Source: Trichoderma breve
Taxonomy: Eukaryota > Ascomycota > Sordariomycetes > Hypocreales > Hypocreaceae
Length of the DNA: 64,000 nucleotides
Direction: 5' to 3'
Assembly: GCF_028502605.1 (NCBI RefSeq)
Contig: NC_079236.1
Coordinates: 1,116,001-1,180,000 of the forward strand
Shown here: positions 11,301 through 22,780 of the stretch, in pieces
Layout: each line of letters opens with the position of its first letter
Position numbering within the stretch: position 1 is the stretch's first letter
The notes under the pieces: model-generated
Database searches by the model: none
Told to the model about the DNA's origin: nothing
What the model saw: only the letters and a program-made list of their open reading frames with translations
Translations under genes and position numbers: made by a program

Positions 11301-14300
11301 AAATCTCCACCATGGACATGTGTCCACTCACACACGCACGCATACGCACATTCGCTTCGGACGTATGTACAGGCCTGACTGCGCTATACCGCTCGGGGCA
11401 TGTACGGAGTACCTGGATCGAGGATGGGACTGCATACGAAGCACGCTGATTGATATACGATACGAAAGACGGATCACGCGGTTCGAGGTGGAAAGGCTTT
11501 CCATGTTGATGGATTCCCGTCCGCAGGCATCCATCAAGTACCAGTGTGTGCCCAGACAGATAACAAACAGCGCTACAACATACTATCGCCTGAATTGGGT
11601 CCGTCGTCTTTCAAATCAGATCCATCCTGAGACAGACGGCTCTAGGACGATCAGGGGAAGGTTCCAAGGTGTGTCCACGCCTCGCACCAGCAGCAAAAGA
11701 TTTCTCGGGTCCATGACGAATATAATTCTGGCTGAGCGGGAGAGCAAGGACCGGGATGTGGTTGGCAGTGGGGTTGGTGGCACCGCATCCTGGGCTTGGC
11801 CGGATCTGTTTGTCCTCGTTTTCTGCCGCAGAAGAACGCTTCTCTTCCATTTTTTTTTGGCCCCCTGTAAAAGCCGATCGACGCTTGTTACAAGCAGCTG
11901 CCGCAGCAACATCCAAAGCAGCCATGCCTCTTGAGGATATGGACGTCGATAAGTCTTCAGATGCCTGGCCGGCTGCAAAAGAGACACATAGTGACGCTTG
12001 CAGGCGATGAGATGGCCTTGCTTGTATAACAACAAGTGGCTGCCAGCTTCTACTTGCACATGACCGTCTCGATGATACTTGGTGGCCAGGCCAACATCTA
12101 ATTGCCGATATCTGACATGGCACTGCTCACTGATAAGTGCTCGTAGCACAAGTACAGTACCTGAAGAAGCAGCCCTGTCTGGCCGTATCGGAAACACAGA
12201 CAGACCCCACGCCGATGCCTTGATTTCGCTCATGCCGGTGGGCCACACTCGACCCCATCGAATCTTTACCTTGAGAAGCGAATTTGACGAAACGGATCGC
12301 CTTTCTAGAATACAACTCGCCTCAGATGTGCTATTTTTACTTCAGCCGCCTCGTACTGATGCATCGGCTGCAAAGGCCCAAACGGCATTGACTGCTCGTG
12401 ATATGCACTCGTGCACGATGGGCGTGAAGCAGTAGGGGTCTGTGGGTGCAGACAAAATGCAGCACATGGATCAAGCTTAAAGAACCTATCAACACGGCGG
12501 CGGCGTCTGTTCCCCGCATGCATTGATCTGAAAGCTCATTCGATGTCTAGGAGCACCAGGTCTCGGCAAAATAAACAAGAGCATCCCCGCAAACCAAACC
12601 ACGCGTCCTCACCTCCAGCCACAAATTCTCACATCCTTTTCTGGGAGGGCTGCTTTCTTGCATTGGCCAATCGCAATGATATTCCCCCACGGTTCGTCTC
12701 CCCCTCATCCCAACCTCCCATACCAACCTCCCAAATATGCAGCCTTTCCATGGGAAGACGGATAGGTTTCAAGTCCGGACACCATCCTGCAGGTGTTGCA
12801 AGACTTTGCGGTGACGCAGAGACAACCTGATAACCTAGTGTTGTTACTGGTGGTGAGACTGATGCGTTTGCACTTTTTGTGTCGGATGTCACGGCGTTGG
12901 TCTTCCAAGTGATCGGCGCTGATAAGCGGTCGACCCGGTACCGCGCCGCTAATACTGAACATGCATCGTACGATTCACTTGTCTTGAGCATACTGCGGGA
13001 TAGGTTCTGCGCATGCTCCGTATGGTAGGTGGCTGTATCGAGTACATACTCGTACGTGCCGTGCCTGAGAAGCAGGCGAAATTCTTGCTCAACATCTAAA
13101 CGCAGTGGATCTCTGCCGTATCGTATTGAGGAAGTGCCAACTCTAATGCCCATCCATCCCTTTCCTAGCAGCGTGTGCCAAGTCGAAATGAGAAGATAAA
13201 AATAGGAGGATAGATGGCAAAGTTCTAGATTGCCGTTGGACCAAAGAAAAGGGAGAATTGAAAACTCTTTGGTCATTTGCGCCACAGGATGACGCCTCGT
13301 TTGCCGATCTATAGGTCAAGAGATCGACAAGCTAGGAAGATGGATCGTCGCTAATATTGGGAGCAGCCGCAACGGGTGTTTCAAACACAGGGCTTTTTCC
13401 TTCGCCAGACTACGACTGCCAATCGTTTATGACCGAATGACAGAAGGCATTTACACCGACGACTTCTCACCGTGCGTATACCCGCAGGGCCCATGTTACA
13501 ATACGCCGGTAGTTTGAGGACATACGGTATACACATGCAAGTGATGGCCTCCATCGCAGACACACAGGCTGCTAAGTGCGGTGACCAATTGGCTGTGCTC
13601 AAAGGTGCCTCTGCCTCTGCCTCTGCCTCTGGTGTGTGGTGCTGCGACTTATGCCCAGCTCTCGTGGATGTTAGCGTGATTGCTACTGTTCCAAACTAAA
13701 GGAAGCGGGCCATGTTTAAGAAGTCTGGAGCAGCCCTAATGAAGCGCGAGCAACAACGAACCGAGTCAGCCAGTCCACAGCCGTGTGAAACTTTGATTCT
13801 CCTGGCCTTGGCTTCTCATGGTTACCACGAGAGACGAAACTTTACGCCGTCATGAGCATGTTTGTATGTGTTCAAGCCAAAGGCCTTTTGTGTATGACTT
13901 GTGGGTACGGGGACAACCTTGTTGCCCCGATTTCGGTTTGCACGTTTGCTCCATCTTGCTCATGGTACAGCACGTGTATACTCAATGCTATTTCATCACA
14001 TGTTGAGCCCATACCGAGCGTGTACGTGTACTGTACACGGCCCGGAGTGGAGTTGACGGATCCTTGGAGTTGAGGGCTTGGCTCTTCAGCCGCAACCCCA
14101 GCGGAGTTGACGAGAAACCCGGAGGCTAACCTGCGAGCTTTCGGCCCCTATTATCCTGATACTACTATACTCCGTATGCATTCAACACACGCAAAAATGG
14201 CCCGTGCTGCCAAAGAGGCTTGATCGCTCCAGGGTCCATCCCTAACGCATGCAAAGTCTAAGGAACGGGCCCAATATGGCAACACTTTCGATGCCAGATT

Positions 14301-15543
14301 TTTCTCGTCCACAAAACTCGGAGCTGAACTCTCCCCGCGCCGCGCCAGCTAACGCCCGCGAATACGAGAAGCCGCTGGGACTATTGACGGCTCTAAGCTG
14401 CGGTAGCGCCGTGGCTGTTGGTAAAGTCTGGATGGCAACTAAGCACTGCGATTCACGAGAAAAGTATACAGTTGTTGCTGTTGCGCTGGAGTCGATGTGA
14501 TATGGTATATATATATGGTTCCCTCAGAAGTCCAGAAGTTGAACATGGACAATGGCTAGCGGGATGAGTTGGCTGTACCGAAAGCCACGAATGCGCCGCA
14601 ATTGCCGGATGGAGACTTGATTCGTAACCCTAATCAACTATACGACCTTGAGAAAGTAAGGGGTAAGTGAGATCTGATATGCCGTGCATGCTTGTAGATG
14701 CCGGATGTTGATGGGCTTTGAATACGCATTGGCTTTTCGAATTGGCAAACATGTGTGTGTTAAGACTGTAAGATGAAGTTGCCACAATTGTCTGCTCGCT
14801 ATTATGGTAAGACCAAGGTTCTTGAGAGAAAAGACATTCTTAAAGTTTCCAATTATTATACGGAGTGGCAGACGGGAGCGAGTTTGGCAGGGTGGCTGAT
14901 GGGATGGGCTTTGTTACACGTGGGCTGAGTTGCTCAACCTGATAAGCCAGTATTTGACTGACCTTGGCAACGGGTGTCAAGTGTCATAAAAAAGCCTTTG
15001 TGTCAATGAGCTATTTTATACTTTTTGGCGGTGTAACTGGCACTAGGACATTGGCAACAAAGGCACTGATGGCATCTCAAGAGAAAGCCGCCAATCTTCA
15101 GTGCTGTTGATGACTGCCGGTGCTAACATCACCGACTATACCTATTGGCAGGCTATTGCTGCACATTGCGGTAATCTGTGAGATAGCGGAGCATCTTCGG
15201 GTCCCGATAAGTCCAACCTCCGGCTACGCGCGGCATCGCAGTCGCAATCGCAATCGCATCGCATTGCACGTCACTTTGCAAACAAACAATCCATCCATCA
15301 TCATTGTGTTACCTTGTGTGAAACCTGCATTGCTATTTGTGCAAGGGAACAAAATACATTAGCAAAATCTTCTTTGATGCGGGTCACGCATGTGACCGCC
15401 TGCCGCCTGATCTGAATCAACCATCCCCAGCTCGATCTCGACTCTCCATCGGCTGTCTCGCGATCACAACTCATCCCCCAACCACCGGTTACACCTGTTC
15501 CACCATCATATCCCATCTTCTACAAATCAACCAACCGTTCATC
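8359..15543. other. 7.2 kb gene-poor region
   Basis: No protein gene could be supported. Several open frames of 180-250 codons exist (for example 11179-11934 +, 11616-12248 -, 12629-13285 -). They overlap on opposite strands, have random-looking composition and no motif, signal peptide or intron pattern. The stretch holds simple repeats (GATGGT-like around 9303-9340, TGCCTC at 13606-13631, CGCAAT around 15240-15262) and many palindromic GTACATGTAC-type words (near 9478, 10210-10229, 10551, 14021-14036). It may contain long regulatory regions or non-coding RNA, which sequence alone cannot show. Confidence 0.5.
13606..13631. repeat. hexanucleotide microsatellite (TGCCTC)n
   Basis: Four exact head-to-tail copies of TGCCTC. 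No coding frame is supported here. Confidence 0.9.
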
Positions 15544-16611
15544 ATGGGCGCCATATCCCTCCCCATCAAACCCCTCAAGCCGGGCCCTCGCCGCCGCCGC
15601 CAGCTCCCCGTCCTCATGACCATCTGCGTCCTCGGCGCCATGGCCCTCTTCTACATCCTCCTCGCCATTGCGCCCTGCATGGTCGGCGCGACATGCTACA
15701 GAGGCTACCAGTCCGCCTATAGCTTCGATGCCGGCGACGACTTGCATCCGGATTGGATGGCGGCGATTCCCGACGACGTCCATCTCACCAGCTTGAGCAT
15801 CCCCGGAACACACGATACGATGACGTATGAGATTGGGTCGGAGCAGCTGCAGTGCCAGAATTGGAATCTTAGCATGCAGTTGAACAGTGGGCTGCGGTAT
15901 CTCGATATCAGGGCGAGGCTGAGGGATGACGAGCTGCATATTTATCACGCGAATGGTTATACGGGCTTCGGCTATGAACAGGTTCTCCTTGACGTCTTTG
16001 AGTTTCTCGACGCCCACCCCTCCGAGACAATCATCATGCGCCTCAAGGAAGAAGGAAACCCCATCGGCTCCAACAACTCTATTTCTTTCGAAGACGCCTT
16101 CAACTACCACCACTTCTCGTCTCCCCTCACCGCGCCCGGCTCCGCGAAGCACCTCCACAAATACGAATTCGCCGCTCCTATACCTACCCTCGGCGCGCTC
16201 CGCTCCAAGATATTCATACTACAAAACTTTGACGCCCGCGACGGCCCGTACGGTCTTCGGTGGGAAGGTCCCGAGATGGTCCTCGAAGATCTATGGGTCA
16301 TCCCGGACGTGTACCACCTCTCCGAGAAATGGACCGCTATTCGCGACGCTTTGGAATACGCCGCACTGGCACCGGACGATAACCGCTTCCTCTACTTGGC
16401 TCATACATCTGCCTCGGTAGGCGTTTTACCTATTGAAGCTGCTGCTGGACCGATGAATAGGACGATCCAGGGCATGAATGACATGACGGGGCAGTATCTC
16501 GAGGATGCATCGGCGAATGTTGACGAGGCGAGGGTGGGCGTCGTCATTATCGATTTTCCGGGCAAGAAGCTGATTAAGACGATTTTGAAATGGAATGCTT
16601 GGTTGAGGTGA
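15544..16611 (+). CDS. membrane-anchored phosphatidylinositol-specific phospholipase C X-domain protein
   Basis: A single exon of 355 residues. The frame is open further upstream to 15337, but the ATG at 15544 is preferred: it lies directly before a basic stretch (PRRRRQ) and a hydrophobic anchor (about residues 21-45) as in a type II membrane protein. The PLC-X fold follows: 'SIPGTHDTM' with the first catalytic-type His90, 'LRYLDIRARL', and 'LHIYHANGY' with His132/His135 in the place of the second catalytic His. Then come 'HPSETIIMRLKEE' and 'VVIIDFPG' near the end. This resembles the small bacterial-type PI-PLC group, which cuts phosphatidylinositol or its glycan-linked forms without calcium, rather than the large eukaryotic PLC with PH/EF/C2 domains. 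The true substrate is unknown. Confidence 0.85.
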   Translation: MGAISLPIKPLKPGPRRRRQLPVLMTICVLGAMALFYILLAIAPCMVGATCYRGYQSAYSFDAGDDLHPDWMAAIPDDVHLTSLSIPGTHDTMTYEIGSEQLQCQNWNLSMQLNSGLRYLDIRARLRDDELHIYHANGYTGFGYEQVLLDVFEFLDAHPSETIIMRLKEEGNPIGSNNSISFEDAFNYHHFSSPLTAPGSAKHLHKYEFAAPIPTLGALRSKIFILQNFDARDGPYGLRWEGPEMVLEDLWVIPDVYHLSEKWTAIRDALEYAALAPDDNRFLYLAHTSASVGVLPIEAAAGPMNRTIQGMNDMTGQYLEDASANVDEARVGVVIIDFPGKKLIKTILKWNAWLR

Positions 16612-17186
16612 TGGCATTGACGAGTTAGATGTTTTTTTTTTTCTGCATTCTTTGACTTGAGACATGGCGTTGTTTACTTGGATTGGCTACTATTACTACT
16701 GCATACCGTCCACATACGGAAAACACATAGGCTACGATATATATACTACACACAGAGCTGGTGCATTGTATACTACTAGGTAGAGCACGGCTTGGAATTT
16801 AGATACAAATCTCTTGGATAACCCAAACCAAACCAAACCAAAAAAGAAGGGACTCGTATATACCCATACACATATACCATACATACATACACGGCATCGA
16901 AGTTGGATCCGTTGCTCATCCTCTCCATCCATCCGCCAACCAATCCATCCAATCCGTCCATACATATCCTCCATCCACCCTCCCGCAATCCTATCCTAGG
17001 CTATATACAAGAAATAGCACCCAACAAAAACGACAGAACGCTCAAGTTACAATTTTTCGCAAAACGAGAGAAGATGTGGTAACAAACTCCAAAATGTCTC
17101 CCAACCGTATGCAAAGTCCCGCTTATAAAGACCCCCCCCCCTTAAATTACCCTTATAAAAAATCCCAATATCCCATATCCTTCCCC
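16612..17186. other. convergent 3' spacer with simple repeats
   Basis: This lies between the ends of two convergent genes. It holds an AACCA repeat at about 16825-16840, a CATA-rich stretch near 16862-16895 and a run of ten C at 17132-17141. No gene was seen. Confidence 0.7.
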
Positions 17187-20100
17187 TTATTGCCGTCTGA
17201 GATCCTCACTTCGCAGCGATTTCTTGCTCTTTACACTCCGTATTCCCGGTGTGTTAGACCTGCTGATTGACGGACTAGCTTCCTTGGTAGGACTATTGCT
17301 CGCGCTCTCAATGCGGTCCACCATTTGCAGCACTCTTGTCTTGGGACGCTCAAACGTCATGGCTTCTGCCGTGTAAACGCTCGCCGACCTGGCAAACGAG
17401 ACGTCCGTTGCTACTGAGAGCGGTCTCGACATGTCCGTCACTACCGAAAGCGGTCTTTCAATCATTTCGCCTCTCTCACTTCCCTCGCTCCTGTCTTCAT
17501 AATCATCCTGGTTGATTCTCAAGAAGCCGTCGTCACGATCACCTTGGTCCACGGGCACACCTCCGCCCTCGTCATCGTGATGAGAGCTGAGTTTGCTGCC
17601 GCTGCGAAGCGAAGGAGTAACCATCGATAACCGTTTATCCATGTCGACAAGCTCTGCCGTCTGTGGCATATGAAGAGGTTGTCTTTCATCGGTACTCGTC
17701 CCGTCGTCAAGATCGTCGGCGTTCACAACTCGAAGGCGCTCCTTGGGGACAGTGAACATGACTTGTACGAGACGGTTCTCCACGGCTCTTTCAATATCCC
17801 ATTCGTTTTCCTGAGCACCGCTGCCCTCACCACTTTCCCAGTCTTGGCGACCCTGCTTTCTTCGAAGAAGCTCGCTGCCAAGAGCTGCGAGTGGGGGTTC
17901 GTAATCGTGGCTGAGCATGTCTGTTGATATCTCTCGCTGAGGAGACCTATCTCTAACAGACAAGTCTCCTGAGGTAGATTCTGAACCAGAAAAGACACGT
18001 CTCAGTGAACCAAGCCAGCTTCGTCGAGGAGGCTTGGATTTCGACGGCGAGCTGGGCTGTTGGAACTCGTCATCTTCGTATGGACTTGATCTGCCGAGCA
18101 GCAGATTGGGACCTTCTGCCTGCAGCGCGCCGAATCCTGATTTCGCTGTGTTGTAGCTGCTGGAAGAGGAGCTACCAGGCTTGCCCGGCTCTGTGGTCGG
18201 TGCCGATGAACCGCCAAAGAGGCCCCCAGTAACAATGGCGGACCATCGGCCGGAGCTGGATCGACCTAGACCATCTCCCGCGCTGCGATTTGATTCTGAT
18301 AGGGCCGATTCCGTACGGAGATCGTCTTCTCGTGCGCCGGAAGAGCGTTGGGAGTTTCGCCGTGTGGGAGAATTACGGCCCTGTGCTCGAGTACTGTTAT
18401 ATCTGGCCAGCATGGCGTCTGCCGCGTCAACATCAGATACCCAGTCTTGCACATCCGGGTCGTGTTGAAAGGGGCCATCTGTGCTTGGGCCAGCCGTGCT
18501 TTGGCCAGGGGGCGGAGGTTGGAACACTGGCAGACCCCCTGAGGCAACGGCAACTGTCGGCGTCAGGAATGGATCAGAATATGCGTCTGACGTCGGTGTG
18601 GTGGCTTCGACCGGATTGACACGCTGATAAGCCAGATCCTCCTCCTCATCCTCCATGATAGGGTGGATTTGACCTGGAGTAGATACAAAGCTATTCAGCT
18701 GATTCGCCGGTATGTAACCGCCACGAATCTGTCTAGACACTGGCTTCCTCGCAACACCTGGTACGACGGGAGCATAGCCGCCATATGAGCCGCGTATACT
18801 CTCGTACCCCAGAGATCGATCATCTCCACTGCTGTTATATGGATCCTGGCCGTTATTGTACCAGCTGCGATAACCCCAGGGGAAAGCATCTGGCCGCTCA
18901 GTCATGTCAACAGAGTCGTGGATAAACATGCTAGCATCCTGCGCCATGCCCCTGATTGTCTCCTCACGAGCAGCACGCCTCCTCTGCCTCTTGCGCCAAC
19001 AGAAGAACATGACCAGGACCAAAACAAGGAGAACCAGCCCGCCACCAATTCCAAACCCGATGCTTAATCCCAGAATTTTAGCCTTGGACCCATCATCAGA
19101 TGAATTAGCAGCTTGGGTAGGGGAGGCATTGGGGCCTTTGCCTTCGGGCTCGGCCGGAGTAGGATTGTTGTAGGTCGTCGCCCAGGTCAAGTCGGTCAAA
19201 TTCAAGAATTGCGGCGCTGTAGTGACGCCGGTTTGTCGTTTCATCTTACTTGACGAGTCCGAATCGCTAATCTGCCAACCTCCGTACACCATCATAACAT
19301 TTCCTGGCAGGATAGCCGCGCCGTGTCCATAGATGCCCGAGTCTCCAAAATCCGGCTGTTGCTTAGGAATGGTCCATCTCCATGAATCGTATGCCTGGCC
19401 CATTTCTAAGATGGCGAGCTGTGGCTCCGCTGCATTTGTCACATCGCCAACCCAACCTCCCAATACGATGATGGAACGCCCGTCCTGGCTTAGAGTGGCT
19501 GTATGGCCGGATCGACTCTCTACGCCATCGGGACTGTTGTCGGTCGATTGTTGGACGTTAACGTATGACCATGATTCCTCAGGGAGATTCCACACAGCAG
19601 AGGTACTCATGTTGATGAAGGCTTGCTTGGTATGACCGCCGATGATGACGTACGCGGTCTGCTGTGTGACCGTTCCAGAGTTGTTGCTCATCGAACTTTG
19701 CAGCGCGGTGAGACTGAAGCCGGCAATGGGCGTCTTAGGCCCAGAGTTTGAGGCAGTGTCTTGAGCATACGACTTGGACGAAGGGCTGTTATCAGCTGGA
19801 GAGAGACTCATCATGCCTGTGGTGTAATTCGCCGCAGATTGCCAATTCTTCGAGCTATCTGACGGCGTATCACACATGCCGCCATAGGAGTATATTGTCG
19901 GTTCGTCCAATAGGGGAGCCAATGTCCCGGAAAAGGCGATTGTTCCTCCAAGAAAGTACGGCCCCCTTGACGATGTGCTCTTTTGCGACTTGCCCAATGT
20001 TGTCGCGTGCTTCTCCCAGGCCGCGTCGCCGCTACCCCCCGCGGCTGCTCCCTCTCCATATGTCCACACGTTTCCTGGCCCTTGGTCACATTCTCCTGCA

Positions 20101-20519
20101 TATACCAGCACCGCGCCTTCTTCTGTTCTTACTGCGCCAAATGCCGTATTCTTCGGATTGTCTCCGCTCACAAAGGGTAGGCTCGTCGTGACGGGGTTTA
20201 GCTTGGTGTCCGTTCCAACCTTACTCGAAATGTTCAGCGACAGAAACTGCACGTTGTCGTCGCTATCCTGAGTGAAGATGTAAGCGATGTCTGGGGCGTG
20301 GCACGCGCTCTGGTTGAAGCACGCATCAGGCGTGAGAATCTGAGTGGGAACATAGGGGAAGCTATGCGCAGCGGTCACCAATGGAGCTCCCAAGAGCAAA
20401 GCTGCAGACCATATGAAGCGACTTGATCGCGCCAGGCCTGGTGTTGCGCGATGCGGCTGCGCGCGTCCGCGAGCAAACGGCTCTGGTGGTACGGCCATTG
20501 ATTGGATTCGCACCGACAT
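17187..20519 (-). CDS. kelch/galactose-oxidase-like ectodomain membrane protein with long Ser-rich cytoplasmic tail
   Basis: An intronless frame of 1110 residues. A hydrophobic N-terminal segment (about residues 34-52) looks like a signal peptide. The outside part (to about 480) has kelch-like beta-propeller repeats: 'AVLVYAGECDQG', 'TAYVIIGGHTKQAFIN', 'SGHTATLSQDGRSIIVLGGWVGD', 'YGHGAAILPGNVMMVYGGWQIS', with many N-glycosylation sites. One transmembrane helix (about 482-507, 'GIGGGLVLLVLVLVMFFCW') is followed by KRQRRR. The remaining 600 residues are disordered, Ser/Pro/Asp-rich and likely a cytoplasmic phosphorylation platform. This architecture is known from conserved hypothetical Pezizomycotina proteins; no enzymatic activity should be assumed, because the copper site of galactose oxidase was not identified. 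A second ATG at 20498 is a possible start. Confidence 0.8.
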   Translation of the reverse strand: MSVRIQSMAVPPEPFARGRAQPHRATPGLARSSRFIWSAALLLGAPLVTAAHSFPYVPTQILTPDACFNQSACHAPDIAYIFTQDSDDNVQFLSLNISSKVGTDTKLNPVTTSLPFVSGDNPKNTAFGAVRTEEGAVLVYAGECDQGPGNVWTYGEGAAAGGSGDAAWEKHATTLGKSQKSTSSRGPYFLGGTIAFSGTLAPLLDEPTIYSYGGMCDTPSDSSKNWQSAANYTTGMMSLSPADNSPSSKSYAQDTASNSGPKTPIAGFSLTALQSSMSNNSGTVTQQTAYVIIGGHTKQAFINMSTSAVWNLPEESWSYVNVQQSTDNSPDGVESRSGHTATLSQDGRSIIVLGGWVGDVTNAAEPQLAILEMGQAYDSWRWTIPKQQPDFGDSGIYGHGAAILPGNVMMVYGGWQISDSDSSSKMKRQTGVTTAPQFLNLTDLTWATTYNNPTPAEPEGKGPNASPTQAANSSDDGSKAKILGLSIGFGIGGGLVLLVLVLVMFFCWRKRQRRRAAREETIRGMAQDASMFIHDSVDMTERPDAFPWGYRSWYNNGQDPYNSSGDDRSLGYESIRGSYGGYAPVVPGVARKPVSRQIRGGYIPANQLNSFVSTPGQIHPIMEDEEEDLAYQRVNPVEATTPTSDAYSDPFLTPTVAVASGGLPVFQPPPPGQSTAGPSTDGPFQHDPDVQDWVSDVDAADAMLARYNSTRAQGRNSPTRRNSQRSSGAREDDLRTESALSESNRSAGDGLGRSSSGRWSAIVTGGLFGGSSAPTTEPGKPGSSSSSSYNTAKSGFGALQAEGPNLLLGRSSPYEDDEFQQPSSPSKSKPPRRSWLGSLRRVFSGSESTSGDLSVRDRSPQREISTDMLSHDYEPPLAALGSELLRRKQGRQDWESGEGSGAQENEWDIERAVENRLVQVMFTVPKERLRVVNADDLDDGTSTDERQPLHMPQTAELVDMDKRLSMVTPSLRSGSKLSSHHDDEGGGVPVDQGDRDDGFLRINQDDYEDRSEGSERGEMIERPLSVVTDMSRPLSVATDVSFARSASVYTAEAMTFERPKTRVLQMVDRIESASNSPTKEASPSISRSNTPGIRSVKSKKSLRSEDLRRQ

Positions 20520-22780
20520 CTCTCACTCCGGTCTCCCTGATTGAAATTTTTTTTCTAGTGTTTCCCTGGGATCGTTTGCCTTGTTCGCTTGTCGATCATA
20601 TCCTCGTGGCATGTCGATCCCTCGCAGCCTTGTCCTTGTCGCAATCGTGAGTGTCGTTTGTCGTCCGCTTCTTTTCCGTTCTTCTCGATGTCGTCCGCGC
20701 CAGTCGTCGGTTTAGAATCGCATCCACCGCCTCTGCCGAGTAAATAGTGGTGCTGCAGCAGCTCCCCCACAAACGATCGAGGACGTGCAGTAGGCGAAGC
20801 TGGAGTCGAGGGTCCGATCCGAGGGCAGCCAATCTCTCAGGGTCTCACAATGCGAGACGAGGTGGGAAGATTATAGGAAGTGAAGCAAAAAAGGAAAGGA
20901 AAAAATACAAGATGAACAAGATATTAGGTCAGCTTCTTCTTCTCCAGCCCGACTCAACACCAACAGCAAGCTGAAGCTTTTTTGTCACGGCCGCGAGAGT
21001 TGGCCAAAGGCTTGCAAGATGCAGGGACCCTTTTGGCGCTGGTACGAGCATAGAGCTTGGAAGGCAAAAAGACACGCGCAAAGCGGTGGGCTGCACCCCG
21101 GCTTTAGCGGTGGCCGTTAACAGTAACAGCAGCAACAGCACTACCTAGTACCTACATGTATGTAACAACACTGGTGGTAGCAGCAGAAGGAAGGCGCAGC
21201 ACGCGGGTGGTGCTTGACAGACTGGGATTGTCAACAAGGGGGGGCAGGAGCGCCAGTCCGGCCGATACAGGCGAGGGAAAGAGCTAACATGTGCACCTGC
21301 AGGCGGCAGACGGCCGTTGTTTCCGTGGGTTGAGCTGCACGAAGCGAGAGCATTAGCCGCTGACCATTAAAGCTGCTAGCAGAGCCGCTGCAACGTCGAT
21401 TATGGGCAGGCAATTTAACGGATTGCTACGCTTTAAGACACTCTCATTTATCATACTTTGATAGCTGCCGCTGTCATGAAAAAAGTATAAAACATGGATA
21501 TAATACACATTACACTTGTACAGATCTTGTTATTTTCATATTCAATTCATAAACATCATCAATCACCTCATCTGACGCCCATTAAGTCGTCCGTCAATTC
21601 TCATCATCCTCTTCCCCCCACACAAAGTCCATTTGTTGTCCTGGTCCTACCGCCGTTGCCGGGAGCAACCAAAGCTTGGCCTCTTTCTTTTTCCCACCAC
21701 GGCTTAGCGGGGCACGGCGTTATTATGCTAGCGCCCTAGATTGGGGATCAACCCATAAGACCATCAGCAAGAATTTTTTTGTCTACTGCTATTCGTGCTA
21801 TTATTGATGCTATCCATAGAATCAATTCCCTACTATCCGTCTTACTCAAACACCTAAAAATATAAAAATACACTCATGAATAGCACCCATCAGCAGAGAA
21901 AAAAATATTCCAAACCTGCTGCCTTGCTCTTAATTCTCGCTATCAGCATGTTATTAGTCCAACCTGCTCTTTTGGGCAAATCGGGACCCAGCCACCATCA
22001 GCACATGTGATGCAACGAGGGGCTGGGGGGCACACCTAAACAGCTTGAGCGGCAGCCAATCGAAACCGCTGCAGTCAAACAAAGATGGCTGGGAATGGCG
22101 TGCAGATGCAGCCTGACCCGGATGCCATTGGACGTCTCTCTATCTCGATATGATGCCGCCTGCAGCCACTCTCGATGAGATACTGTAACTCTGTCTTCTC
22201 TCCGTGATCTGCTACGAGTATCATCATCTGCTCGTGCTGACACGCATCTTCTTCTCCGTCTCTCGCCCGCTTCAGCCCCCCACCCGGGAAATGACGAGAA
22301 GCCTAGAACCGCCGGGCCACCGTTGGACTAGCAGGGAACACGCGGCAGAGCAAAAGCAAAACCTGAATCTTTCCCAGTTGTCTTGTCTTGTCCTTGTCTA
22401 TGCTTTGTATCGGCTCAAAGTCAGACAATATCAATGCATCAACTGAGACATGCGTCGTCTTGGTCTTGTTCACAATTACTATTTCTATTCGACATTACGA
22501 ATTCAAGCAAAAAAAGTGCAAGTAGCCTGCGTGTCCTGGCCAGTTACAATACATCTAACTAACTGCCCTCGTCTAACATGAATCTTGTGCTCTTCCTCCT
22601 CATTCGTGCGCTCTCCAGATGATATCATGCTCAGTCCTATCCATACGACCGTAAATAACATATTATAGTCTCTCTCATCTTAATAAACCCGCCAAATTCA
22701 AGGGCAATAAAAAAAAGGCCAGACGCACTGCAGGCAGAATTAAACAAAAAGACGGGAGGGGGTATCAAGTATTAAGCCGC
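20520..22780. other. intergenic region between kelch gene and CSC1-like gene
   Basis: No gene was seen. The first few hundred bases are the upstream region of the minus-strand kelch gene. The AT-richer 21420-21950 stretch has T- and A-runs and no coherent frame. The part before 22781 is the 3' region of the CSC1-like gene. Confidence 0.6.

Noticed and set aside
11179..13285. Long open frames on both strands (251, 210 and 218 codons)
   Set aside because: They overlap each other on opposite strands, have random residue composition and many rare-looking runs, and show no motif, signal peptide or intron arrangement.
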